This document shows, in pieces, positions 14,001 through 26,600 of a stretch of 64,000 nucleotides of DNA. The notes beneath the pieces were generated by a model that was not told where the DNA came from, ran no database searches, and was given only the letters and a program-made list of their open reading frames with translations. The position numbers and the translations under genes were made by a program. Source of the DNA: Tomocerus qinae (taxonomy: Eukaryota > Arthropoda > Collembola > Entomobryomorpha > Tomoceridae). The first letter of the stretch is position 1, and each line of letters begins with the position of its first letter. The DNA is taken from positions 31,868,513-31,932,512 of the forward strand of contig CM034547.1 in NCBI GenBank assembly GCA_020055645.1, in the 5' to 3' direction.

Positions 14001-14137
14001 GACCCGGCCACAGACAATGGAAAACAGATCAAAAACCCAAGGCCCTCTTATTTCCCTAAAACTACATGTCGGGTGCAGGGCAAGGGTACCCTAGTTACTA
14101 ATAAACTGCAGCGATAAAAAAAATGAAATGGGTATTG
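11090..14137. other. gene-free stretch
   Basis: No supported gene, RNA or transposon end. Only short chance frames are present. Confidence 0.55.
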
Positions 14138-14369
14138 CCAAGGTGCTTTAACTAGTGGTGTGGTATCCCTTGGTATGTCTTCAGTTTTCTCAGGAGGGTA
14201 CAGATAGGCACTTTAGGTGAATATCTATAAGGGACAAATCCTACCAATTGTCATTGGCAACAATCGAATAAGGGAGGAAAAATATCCGCTATAGATATTC
14301 ACGCTAAGTGCCTAGCTGAACCCTCGTGATAAAACCAAAGAGATACCATACCAGTTAAAGCTCTTCTGG
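14138..14369. mobile_element. foldback (long inverted repeat) miniature element, copy A
   Basis: About 232 bp that fold back on themselves. The left arm from CCAAGGTGCTTTAACT pairs with the right arm, whose reverse complement starts CCAGAAGAGCTTTAACT. The arms run about 95 bp each through shared blocks GGTATC, GGCACTT and TGAATATCTATA, with a ~45-bp centre containing GGCAACAATCG. The element is flanked by the direct repeat GGTATTGCCAA (14131-14141 and 14368-14378). Part of this overlaps the arms, so the true target duplication may be TATTG (5 bp) or 9 bp. There is no transposase; it is non-autonomous. A related copy lies 100 bp downstream. Confidence 0.8.
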
Positions 14370-14468
14370 TATTGCCAATTAGGAAGGATGACTAGGATTC
14401 CCTAAATTATTTAGATTGGGTCATTTGCAAAAATAATTGATAACTTGGGAACTAGGAACATAGTGCAC

Positions 14469-14662
14469 CCAAGGAATGTCAACGGCTTTATCAGGAGGGT
14501 CCATTTAGGCACTAAAAGGGACAATATTACCAGTTTTCTTTGGCAACAATCGGATAAGAAACGAAAACATCCCCTATAGATATTCGCGCAAAATGCCTAG
14601 CTGAACTCTCCGGATAAAGCAGAAGAGAAACCAAGGATACCACATTAGTTAAAGCTCCTTGG
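14469..14662. mobile_element. foldback miniature element, copy B
   Basis: Same family as 14138-14369. It shares the centre (GGCAACAATCG), the CTATAGATATTC block, GCCTAGCTGAA and the right end TTAAAGCTCCTTGG. The left arm has lost roughly 35 bp: CCAAGG is followed directly by AATGTCAACGGC, as if deleted between two CCAAGG/CTTGG words. The flanks carry TGCAC on both sides (14464-14468 and 14664-14668), offset by one base from perfect ends, so the target duplication is only tentative. Confidence 0.75.
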
Positions 14663-14669
14663 TTGCACA

Positions 14670-17600
14670 TGAGTGTTAACATTAAAGACAGTCCCACTCC
14701 CAATATATTAATGGTTGATAATATTATAAACAAACTTGTTTTCATAAACCATGACAATTAGTGAGGTTATTATTAGAGCAATTGTCATGCTGTGCATAAC
14801 ATCAATCTCATACCTAAGGATCCTAAAGTAGTATAGCAACTAGTAACTGCACATCTAAGTGACATGCTTAGTTATAGTACAGCAATTTCTACACTTTATA
14901 TAGCATATTTTGGAATTTTTTCATGATTTTTGCTTTAGTTTCAGAAATAAGAAAAAGCCACAGTTGAAAATTACAGTACACAATATTTGATATTTGTACT
15001 ATTTAAGGTGAAAATCTTAATGCTTTGGGTTGATGCACTCATTCCTTTTTGCCACTTGGGATTAGTTTACAATGTAATTTAATTGGGAAATTCGTCCGAT
15101 TAACACAACTGTAGCTCGGAAACTAAAAATAAGCCACATTCAGGAATGATTTGCAAATATTCCTATGATAGTCTTTTATGAGTGGTGAAAATTCCAAGTG
15201 TCTAATGTTATGCACTCTGTCTCAAAAAATTAGCCGAAACAAATGCCCTTCCCCTATACCGTACTTTTTCTGCTTAGTGTTTGCATCTAATGTATGTAGT
15301 AGGGAGTTAACAAATTGCATATGTATGATGCATACCGATGATGCTGTTACGGAAAATGAGATGAAGAGTCCATTAATTCTCTGACTTGAGTCAGGCAGAG
15401 AGCAGTGCAGATCTCATCTGCTGAAGTTGGGTTCAGTGGAGCTGAATTCTACTTTTTGCTACGTCCAGTTAGGCTCAAGTCTAGTTTAGCTGACTAACAA
15501 AATTCCTTACTAGCTACAGCTCAACACAAGCAGCACAACACAACATATAATTTACCGTATATCTCCAATTAAGTCCCTGTTGTCTCAAACACGTAAAAAG
15601 TTACATTTCCAATTTTCTACCTTTTTTTCATTATTTTGTCAAATTATCCACATCACTATATACATAAAGAACCTTAGTTTACTTTTCAGTCCACACGTCA
15701 CACGTCATACTTGTGGGACGACAAGAAGGCATTTTAATGTCAATTAAATTCAGAATTTTAGAATGCTAGAAAAGATCAGACGACAATGTACGTTTGAGAT
15801 AGTCATAATTAAAATGGCTATTTGGCATGGTGCCTTTAAGGTTTAATTTGAACTTTACGGCACATATTCTTTTCAGACTGAGTCGGTATTCACAGCATGT
15901 AGCCAAAAAGTATACAAGCAACGTTATAGGATAGTGTAGGAATAATAAATGTGTAAAGAGTTATATTTGAATCCTGGGTGGGTCTGTCTAAAATATATTT
16001 GCATACTATACACGCACAAATATAGATAGGTACCTAAATGCTTTCGCACACACATCAAATTATTTTGCATATATAGTGAAAGAGAAACGTCTGCTAGCCG
16101 TTTAAGCTCTTTGCTAAGCTTCTACTTTCTCTTTAGGAGAATGTGCTGAGCTGTATTCCCGACACAACCGCGGTGAAGACAGGGTCACGTCGCAATTTGC
16201 AAAATCGCATCACACTCTGGCTAGCACTGCGTAGCGTAACTGACATCTCATGTCATGTCATAATCAAAGAACACTTGAGCTATCTTGTTCATCATCCCTC
16301 TTTATTATATAAGGTGTATTAGCAAAAGCTTGAATGTGAGATCACGTATTAAGTATCGTATTATCTTCTTTTCAACTTCCATATTAGTAGTAAATACTAC
16401 ATGCTAGTTTTCAAAGAGAATCCAATTTGTCAAATTAATCTATTTGATTTCAGTTGTATACCAGTAAATAGTGCCAATCACTTGGTATATAGCTATGAAT
16501 GGCAGTATTACTAGAAGTATAGTTAAACATTTAAAATTGCTGAGCATGATTTCCGACAAAGGTTCTTTCTATTTGATTTCTGTCTAAATCATAAGTATTA
16601 GATGCGATGCACTTAATAGATATTATTTACTTACTACGACCTTGTCTTTCATGTAGGAGGAAACTAGTTCAATAATAGAAACTAGGAACATAACCATTTC
16701 AATAAAATAAATAGACGTTTTGTTCTCTGTAATGGCTAATGGGTGGCTATCTTGTAGATAAATAAATACGGTACTGCTGTAGCCTTTCGACCAGAAATCC
16801 ATACAGCAACCAAAACGACTCTCTATCTGTAGAAACAGCCTCTGGGTTGTTTGTGTTTATTTTGAAGGAATTCCATCCGTGTTCTCAGCTAGTAGTTTCT
16901 CTTGAATGGAACATTGCAATCGATTTTAAACACGCTAGAGAAATATGCAGTAGAGGAGATAGCGACATAAGGCATAATCTCAATCAGTGATACATACTAA
17001 AATAACCTACTTACCTCAGCAGTGTATTCAAACAACATTGAACCAACTCCAGCGGACTAGATACTACTTACTTTTAAGGAAACCTTGTTCTGTTATCAAA
17101 CTGAAAACAAAATCACTTCTAGCTAAGGCACTTCTAGATACAATAAGCAATACATTTTCCAGGACTTGTTTCTGTGAGGAGATCTCTGACTCTGTGACAG
17201 CAACTTTCTATTGTAATCTAATGCATTGGGTACTTACGATTCAACGTCATGTTGGGGCTTGGCTGTATATAGTATGCATATTGTATTCCATCCCTTATAT
17301 TACACGCAATATAATAAGAAAGGCAGTGTTATTTCAAAATAGTCTGTAATGTAAAATGTAAAGTACTGTAATGTATTGTCATATAATATAATGGGATGAT
17401 GCGAATGTTACATTACTCAGAGAAGCAAAACTAAAGCCACTATGTTATGCTGGCTTTGTATTCAGAACAGACCAGAAAATATTATTAACTAGTATAAGCT
17501 GGTTGTCTTTCATGGTTTGCCCTACAGGAATTCTGCAGATTCAACTCGACTGAACTAGAACTTTCTCCTGAACTAGAACTCTGTCTACTAATACCAGTAG

Positions 17601-18844
17601 CTCTCTTGCAAAAAGTCTAAAAAAACAATATGTTGTTACTATATAGTAGGATGCGCATTATCTAGCATTACCAACGTCAGAAAATACCTACTTAAGGCTT
17701 TTCCATTTTATGTAAAACAAATCATTATTTTCTTTGTCTCTGCCACCGTACTTATTAAGGACAGTATGCAAAACAAATATTATAATTCCAATAAAGAAGA
17801 TCAAAACTTCTAGATGACGGATTGAGGAATGAAACCGGAGGAGTGCAGAGAATATTCAAAGAAAGAATAATGTGGGACTAAGTAAACTACATTAGCAATA
17901 GTTATGGAAGAAAAGACCTGGTGGAGATACTATTTTGACAGCTTGATTTATTTGCGACCTATAATTTCCAGAAACTCTGGATTTTGTATAGTATTATTTG
18001 TTTCGAATTTATGTGACACTATTGATACAAAACTGTGTGTATACAATTAGATTCCTTCAGAGCAGTAGGACGACGACGACAGAGTCTAACGGGATTTGTT
18101 TGTGCTGCCTGATGCTGTGCATGGAATAACGAACAACTTAAATAACTAGGAGGATTTTCCAGGATACTCTTGTTGTCCTTATTAAACAACTTGCCAAGTG
18201 TCACAGAACATAGTAGTCGTAGCCTACATAAAATCCGTCTACTGTGCTTTCACTACTTTTACTTCTAGTTGTGAATGTAATGCGCTACTTATGTAGATTG
18301 TTAACAGTTGTGCAGAGTGCAGCTGTCTCAAAGTGAATATTTCCTATCAGCATTCACTTTGATTCTATCCAGACGACTATGTAATAATAAATGAGCCCCA
18401 TTCATATTTAATGGTTCAGTTCATACAGAACCTTTACAATGTTTGGATATTCCCAATTGGAGGCCCGAATAGAAAATAAGAGTGAAGTGCATGTGCAAAT
18501 ATGCAGACGTGACTGGACTCATAAATGTAAAATGACTGAAAACGAATATTGCAAGTTTGAAGGGACTCATATTTTTTAATCTTTATTAGCATCCTGCATT
18601 ATTTGAATATGTACTTTCTATAAAGATCCTCGTTTCAAATAAGCTACAAATAACTGGCCACAGCCCTGGCCAGAATGCATTATTTCTGCATGGACAGCAA
18701 AACCCATGCCGTGATGTCCATCAATTTGTATTGCTAAAAAGAGTAAAGCATTATACAGTATTTTGGAGCTGCTCTATTCAGCATGATTATGGTTTAGTAA
18801 TAGGGATATTGAGATCTAGATGCATATTAGAGATTGTCGGCATA
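14670..18844. other. gene-free stretch
   Basis: No gene supported on either strand. The base 18844 (A) is the putative host base before the Helitron 5' end. Confidence 0.55.
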
Positions 18845-19721
18845 TCATACTATAATATAAATATGACAGGCAATCAAGTCTGTCTGTCTGTATAAAATTT
18901 AGCATCCATGTGCACAACTTCAGCTTCAAAAAGGACATTCACATCTGTATCCATATGCAAAAATTCGCATGGCCTTCTCTGGTCTTGGGAAATTCAATTT
19001 CTCCATTGCCGCAACTCAGTCGACTTGAGTATTAAAGAACAGTCGGGAATGAGAATCACAAATAAATTGAATTATCATTTGGTTGGATGGACGAGGGGCG
19101 TGAATCTGGATCTGGTGGCCTGCCAGATAATGCATGTCTTCTTTTTCTTTACTTTACACTACTACACCACCAATGTAATCTCTATGAGCATAACTTAGTT
19201 AGGCAGGCTATGCTAGGACCTTTGGCTTTTAGCGTACTAGTAGACAATTGTCTTCGCTTTTGTCTTCCATGTGACATAGTGGGAGTGACCAAGGAAAAGC
19301 TCCGCTACGCTTTTGAAGCCTTTCAGACACTCAAGGATTATTGAATTATTCCGTTACGCTGAAACTAGAGCAAACCATACAGAAATATATTTCCACTTCC
19401 ATAGGTACCACCTACTACTTCCTCTTTGCCATATCTAGATACATATAACTCCGCATTTCCTCAGAGCAACTTAGATTTTTTCAGCAACAGATCATGTTCT
19501 TGTGCGTATACAACAATGTACTATTTTTACTGAGAAAAAGGATACAAATTCATAAGGGACATCAATTTACTAAGTTTTACAAACATTGTAAGAGTTCATT
19601 CTGTAATGCACACACAACCGTTGAAAAGTAGGAAAACGAGTATTATTATATCATTGTATTTTTTTAAATACCTTATGCACTATTAGGACACTAGTATGTT
19701 AAAAATGAATATTGAACTAAC

Positions 19722-19885
19722 CGTTCTGTCGCCGAGATGCTTGACACGACATCTTAGCACTGCAGATTGTCCTACTACAGATGTGATATTCCTAGAACCA
19801 ACAATATCGAAATAGGGAGAAATTTTTCCATTTTCTTGTTGAAATGAGCTGTTGATTCCTGGGAGAACATCCGATGTCTCCGCAC
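19722..19885 (-). CDS. single exon of a Dpr-family Ig-domain receptor (partial)
   Basis: Dpr proteins are neuronal cell-surface receptors with two Ig domains that pair with DIP partners in synaptic recognition. This exon encodes a split first codon plus 54 residues. It contains PYFD (23-26), the N-glycosylation sites NSS and NIT, GQSAVLRC with the first Ig-domain cysteine at 45, and CRVKHLGDRT at the end. That matches the A to C strands of Dpr Ig1. The family continues VSWIR...; the W and the second Cys would be in the next exon, which I could not find in the window. The 3' splice site is strong: branch TACTAAT (A at 19914), then TTTTTCTTGATTTCAG ending at 19886, phase 1. The donor is ACG followed by GTTAGT (19721-19716), phase 0. 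The frame is intact. It lies inside Helitron-like ends, so it is either a live host exon or a young captured copy. The particular Dpr paralogue cannot be told. Confidence 0.75.
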
Positions 19886-20027
19886 CTGAAATCAAGAAAA
19901 ATAATTATTTCCATTAGTAATCATTAATCAACCTTCGTAACACTAAACCATATACTAACAATATCATTCGTGTATATATTGGCAAATGATGTCTACTGTG
20001 GACTCAATTTCGAAATAACGTAAATGT

Positions 20028-20153
20028 GAGAAATGGCCAAAACTGCCCGTGAGAAATGGCCAATACTATCTGTGAGAAATGGCCAAAACTACCCTTGAGA
20101 AATGGCCAAAACTACCCTTGAGAAATGGCCAAAACTACCCTTGAGAAATGGCC
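20028..20153. repeat. 23-bp minisatellite, 5.5 units
   Basis: Units start at 20028, 20051, 20074, 20097, 20120 and 20143, exactly 23 bp apart. The last is truncated after GAGAAATGGCC. The invariant core is GAGAAATGGCC and the variable part is AAAACTACCCTT. The first two units differ (AAAACTGCCCGT, AATACTATCTGT), while the last three full units are identical, so the array grew at that end. It starts 143 bp upstream (minus strand) of the Dpr exon's 3' splice site and lies within the Helitron-like element. Confidence 0.95.
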
Positions 20154-20631
20154 ATTAGGTATTGTAGGTATGTCAAAGCGTTGCAATCTCATTTATGAAT
20201 GACATTAATATTTCAGCGTATTACTATACATAAAATTACTTATTCCTAAAAACAAGATATTCCGTAATGAGTGAACTTCAGCTTATTTTGAAACTAAACA
20301 ATGTTAATATGCTTAATCATTTTGAAATTCAGCAATAGTACTGGGGGTTTGGTCTAAATAAAAATCTTTACTCTACACATAAACATAATCTTTTAAACAT
20401 AAAGTGGGACATGCGCATGGAATTTTTTTTTGAATGTATTAAGGTTTGTATATTTGTCCGTAATATTTTGTAGTAAGGGTAATATTTTGCAATTAATGAG
20501 CAAGGACTAGACTTAGACTATCAGTACTGAGTCCAATCAACGGTCTATGAATTTCGGGCCAATGCGCAGTCGCTAGAAATTTACTGATTTCAACATTTTC
20601 TAGCACACTTTGTGTGCTAGGATTCAGCTAG

Positions 20632-23600
20632 TATATCATAAAGCTGTAAACGTGTATGGGGAATACGCAGATAAATGAATCAGAAACCTTTTTATTTCTC
20701 TAGTGCTTAGCGTTATCTCATTGGCACATACCTATTGATAACCCCAGTATTTTAAATTGACTTAGAAAAGAAAGCTTAATTTCATCACGTACAGTAATAG
20801 CCAACACTATAAGTGTATTCTTAAGATTATTAAAAACAGAAAGACTATTCCCCAGACACAGATAGATAAGTACATTACCATTCTATCACCAAAATCGTTT
20901 CGTACGGTTATTAAAATTGTAGCAAGGAGGACTTTTAGAATTTCCTTTGGTAGAATATACAAAATTAAAGGCATAGTTAATTGCCTCCCGTTGTTGGCAT
21001 TAGCACTACTAATTGTAAGTAAATACAAGTTGGCTATCTTCTTCCTGGGGTGCTAGACTGTTTTGGAATTTCGTTTTACAATCTTTCAAAGTAGACCTTT
21101 GTCAGAAGGTGGGCGTAATGTACAGATACCAGCAGCATTTATAAGGAATAACAAACGTTAACACGCAAAAGCTCTATCCCAGGTTCAGAGTTTCCTTCGT
21201 CTAAGCAAGTTCTGCTTATTTACTATACTCGTACAAAGGAGAGTATAACCTCTTATGTGAAAATGAACTCAGCTGGAAGAAAATAATCAAAGAGGATCAA
21301 AACGGGTAGTTACTCCACTATGCCTCCCCTTTCAACTTTGAAAATAAATGTTGGTTACCCACGACCACAACTACTAGTCACCAAATCACATTATTAGCTT
21401 AGACACGTCTTCAGACATAGTAGGAAAATTACTCACAAGATAACCGGGGGCGTCACTTAATTAAAAATTATTTTTCAAAGACCCAACAAAATAATTTTTG
21501 ATTAATATTCATAAAATAATAATATCTAAGTATAAATTGATGCACGGTATTACGTATTAAGTAAGATAATCTTTTCGTGGTACTAAAATTGCTATTAAGT
21601 TAAGTTAGTAGTCTTTATCCCACCCTTCTAATTATGTCATTGTTATAGTTAACAATTTGCTTTATTGGCTTAAAGGCGCAAGAATTTTAGACAAGCAAGC
21701 TTATTATGCAGATCAGAGTTATATGAATGAGTGATGCCTGATGATCTAGTATGGTGTTATTTAGTACAAGTATAATTCGACAGCGATGTTGGCGGCAGTT
21801 GGATAGTCTACCAAGAATTTTAAGTAACTCCGTGCATTAAACGAAGTAACAACTTGTAATGAAAGGACAAAGCGCTACATGGATGCAATACGAACTACAA
21901 ATAGTTGGCGAACGCTTAAAGCGAATGTAAACCTAAAGATAAAAGCTAACAAAAGTTTGTAATGCATTTACGACTGAAAGGAAGGTTGGACACCCCACTA
22001 AATACGCTTTCACGGGATTGGGTCTCTTTCTCTCATCGGTGAGAACATAACATAACGAAGCGTTCCAAGTCGGATTCGACATTTGAAATGGAAATATGTG
22101 TGGTCAGTTGAGTAGCAACACTAAAGCCTGCTGGTCGACAAACACATAAAGCAGTCTTTCGTCGTACCTGAGTGTGACCTTAGGAGGGGCATAGCCGGAC
22201 ATAAAATGTCTAGGAAGGGAGTGATATTGCAGCATGAAAGAAATTCAAGAAGATGGGGATGGGACGGAGTGATTGTATGTGAGTCTATAAGAGCCATTGC
22301 ACCAAGTTAAACTCAACTACCGATGTAATAATGTAATGTAAAGTAAACTTAAGTACAGTGCATGGGGTGAAGCTGGGATTTTCATGGTTGCAGACTCCAT
22401 TACTTTGTTATGTGAAACTTTATCAAGGTTTTCAAAGCTTTTACATGACCAAGGGAATAGTATATTAAGTAGCGGAGTGTCTACCACAAAAGTAAACTAG
22501 CCTCAATTCCAAGAAGCATGTTCCGCTCTCTTTATTTACACAGCAGAGGAAGCAGGAGGATCATGGAATTTCAGACTTTTGAGACCACTGAAAGACATAA
22601 AAATCCGAGGTCATAGTAGTTTCCTAAATTTTATGTAATGCTAGGTAATTACCAATTCTATTTGATCATTTCCCCTGTTAAAATACACCATTTTAGCTTT
22701 CCCTTATTTCTTGTACTGCACATGTACACACTCCATTCACAACCTCTAAATTACAGAATGCATTAGCCTCACTCTATAAAATATAGGTCTACATAATATA
22801 CAACATTCAATCCTCTCCAACAGATACTACTGCTCTGCTTTCATTTACTCCACATCAACGAGATGTTTATGTCTTTAACACCACTACTTATCAACATCAC
22901 ATAGCCGTACAGGCATAATAATTGCACTTCATTCCTTACTGCTTTAGCTGCTGTTCTTTAGTAAGCAAAATGACCGCAAGTAATCTGATTGCTTTCTATA
23001 GCGTCTTAAATATAAAATAGGCACAACCGTAACCAAAATTTATTATGTACTGGCGAAAAGTTGAATGAGCATAAAAAGATGAAATGTAGAAGACTGAAGT
23101 CGACAGGAACCTGAAATGGGCTAGTCAAAATTTTGGTGCCTAGCTTAATAAGGTTACTTGGGCAGAGCTGGAATTTAGAATTATACTTTTTCAGCCTCCT
23201 TCATAAGTGCATATGTAATTATTCATTTGACAATATTAATGCAACGCTCGTAAGTGTATAAACCTGGTACAGATACAAATATGAACGTGAATATCTATTC
23301 ATTCCATTCTATTTAAGTAGGCTGAAAGTACGGTATGTTTAATGCAGTGGTGGTGCACTACAACTCAAGTAGTGCTAGTGTAAAGGTCTTTAAATGAAGG
23401 AAATTCTGACAGAGTTAAATGGCTAACTACGCCTTCATGATATGTTTCAGATGACAAATGGAACTTCTATTCATAAAGACCATTAGTGTCCTGCAAACTG
23501 TATGCTATGTATACCATGCAATCCTTAATATACTGTATAGAATGAGGCATCTCTGTGTTTTCATCATATCACATCAGTGCATTGGAATATATACTTATCG

Positions 23601-26600
23601 TTAAGGACCAATATAATAACAAGTTACACAGTATACAATACACTTGCTAATGTTCTTTCGTCTATATAACATTTTGGTCCAAATTAGAACTTACGTACTT
23701 CTATACTAAACACATTCACAAGCATGTCTAAGAAGTAGTGGTAGAAAACATAAACTACTACTGAACTAGAAAAGGATATAGTGTTGCATATAGTAAATTG
23801 GGTGTTTGTAGATAATATAGGAATCCCTACTCGTCTAATAACCCAAAGGGATTTGGCTCTTATACAGTGTTTTATTAGTAGGTATTATGTCATGTTGTTG
23901 CACTGCAATTTACTCAATGTCTCTAGCATATATGTACACACATAGTATCTTGCATGCATGAAAAATAGAGAAATGTTTATAGCCCTACAGTTAGCGGGTA
24001 TAGCAAAGGGTGTACTAGAAAGTCTATAATGTGCACGCTGGTATTTGCGGTTTTGGTTCACCATTGCATTGCACATTTAACTGCACTGAAGTAGCACTAA
24101 CGATAAGCCGGCTATTTTTCTTGTAGCCGTTTTTACTGTGAAATAGTCGGGAGAGAGCGTCACGTCACTGTAGTGCACTGTGGATATTGCGAATACGCTT
24201 TTCGCAAAGTACTAGAAGAGAGACTGCACTTCACGCCCAGATAACCCTTACCATCAATTACGAACAACACTCATATCTATCACGCTGAGCATTCTACACC
24301 AGCACTACGTACTACCACACACAGCTCGGAACAATGCTGACTACCTAAAACATGTATTCAGTCCACAGTCGCTACTCACCGCACCACAAAATACAATGTA
24401 CTAAACACAGATGTATTTCCTTCCTCTTAAGGTATCTAGTATATAGAATTTATAGAAAAAATTCAAAAAAGTAAACAAAGTAATATTTATACCATAAGCG
24501 ACAAACATCCCAACTAACCAAACTTTATTGTGAGAATCGTGACAATTTTTTTTCTTTTTGTGTTTGGAAAGATACTATAGTATGAACGCTACCACGTGGG
24601 ACTTGGCTAACTATATTATGTAAGTGCTACCACCGTCAACCTTTAACAACGTTAAGTGCATTTAACAGACACGTACATCGACTGCAAAAGAAAAGACGTC
24701 TCGTTCACATTAATGAAGGGAATTGCAAAGGGAATCAACTAGAAGTGGAAATTGGCACTCCTCGTTTTCTTGGATAGGCGAGAGGAGCAGATGAGCTACA
24801 CTGTTTATAATACTCATAAGATTTATCCTATAGCACTACGTGTAATATTAAAGACAACAGTAAAATCGAATTTGAGAAATGTTTTCGATCCTATCACCCA
24901 AGTCATAATACAGATAGCCAATCATCTTTAACTGGAAACTATTTTCCAAGCCATGGTCGTTTACAACTACAACCGGTAGGTATTCGACCATTTACTATAT
25001 AGAGACTCAGTAAAAGTACACCAGGAGCGTCTGGAACATGTATACATGAGAATGGAAACAGTTAATGGAAATGCCTATTGAAAAATTGACTAGTGGCCCA
25101 TCAAATATATAGGTTTGTTCAACGTTCGTTTTTGAGGAGAAAACTCGTTTTTTACGGTATCCCACGATCGATTTACATAAACATAAAGTATTTTCCATTA
25201 CACGCAGAAACTGTAAGGTGGAACTTGTTCCGATACGTTCCTGTGGGCTTTTTATTGGTGTCCCTGACTAAATAAAACAGGCTGGATAAAGATCATCGCC
25301 AGATAATGGAATGGCAACTTAAAACCCGCCAAAGCGTTACATTGCATTACACACAACAGTAAATACTTACTATTTTCATGAAATTTTGATGAAAAGGATG
25401 ATACAGTAGCCAGCCTAAGCTATTAAACTATCATATTTTTACCTTATTGGCAAAAAATCTAGTTTATCTACTGTACCTTGACGAGGAAGGGAAACATACC
25501 GGTATTTATTACTTCAATTCAAAAGAGAATTCTCTATGGATTCCTCCACTACATAGATACACTCATGATAAACAGATGATGGCAAACAGTGCTTTGCTTA
25601 CGTCAGTAAAATCAAATACTATCACATTACGCAGGTATAAACTCAAGTTATCAAACAAACAACCACAAAGCAGATCAATTTTTATATTTCCCATCACAAT
25701 CACACTATAAAATGTTGATCAGCTTTATAGGACAAAGTTGTCCTACAAATATAAATTCACAACCACAGAATTCACAACTATATTATAGCATAACCAGTTA
25801 TAGAGGAACTTCATTTACATCATAGATCACAATGCCGCAATAATATTATCACAGAAATCATTTTTTTCGATATTGATTATCAAAGCAGATGGAATACCCA
25901 CACTTCAGTTAATATTTAATACTACTTTATCTGATGCTTTATTTTCGGTTTTTAAACAATCTCACCTGCTTGAGCAAGAATCGGATCGGGTATTATTGTA
26001 GGAAGAACGAATTCCAATTAGTAATACAAAATACATCGGCACTATGATTCTGTCAACCATCAGATAAGGGTTAAGTGAGTAAAATTAATGCTTCTGAATT
26101 CTTAACGTCTTTGAATCCATCTTTTCTCCTGTTTTCTGATGATATTTTATGATTGCGCTGAAGCTATAATATTACTTCAGAGTGCATTCAATTTCTATGG
26201 ATGACTTGTTCTGTCCTATCTACACAGCATTTTTATCTGACAACACAAAACACGGAACTTGCTCTACTACGGCAATCTTGTACTATAATAAATATCGGAA
26301 TGGCCACCTTATATAGGTACCTTACACAACATAAAATGCATAAGAAGTAAGTCAATAAGACTATCCCATCACTTCCTCTCCGTCTCATGCATGTCACTAT
26401 TTCGTTTTATGTTTTTTGTTATTTTATGTCGAACTTGCTATTCCATCACTACCGTCTATCTTCCTTCTCTAATCCCTACTTCACAACATTGCAAAACTAG
26501 TATTTTGAATTTTATTTGAATATAAATAGTAGAAAACCATAAATTATATGTAGCTTCTATAAGTGTAGAATGTAGAGCGTGTAGTAGATATATGAACATT

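Larger units (their letters stand above)
18845..20631 (+). mobile_element. non-autonomous Helitron-like element bracketing a Dpr exon
   Basis: Left end: host A, then TCATACTATAATATAAATA, then GTCTGTCTGTCTG. This is the layout typical of animal Helitron 5' ends (TC plus an AT-rich start plus a GTCTG tract). Right end: a perfect hairpin, stem CTAGCACAC / loop TTT / stem GTGTGCTAG (20600-20620), a 7-nt spacer GATTCAG, then CTAG (20628-20631) followed by host T. That is the canonical Helitron 3' structure, with insertion between A and T and no target duplication. A second copy of the same 3' end lies at 47482-47528 on the other strand, which confirms a repeat family. No Rep/helicase frame is present. 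Between the ends, in antisense, lie the Dpr exon (19722-19885) and a minisatellite (20028-20153). The 3' end is the stronger call. That both ends belong to one 1787-bp element is inference; two independent fragments are possible. Confidence 0.6.

Noticed and set aside
15178..15384. Frame containing MHTDDAVTENE, reminiscent of the reverse transcriptase YADD motif
   Set aside because: The upstream sequence has none of the other reverse transcriptase blocks and the second position is H, T rather than Y, A. Taken as coincidence.
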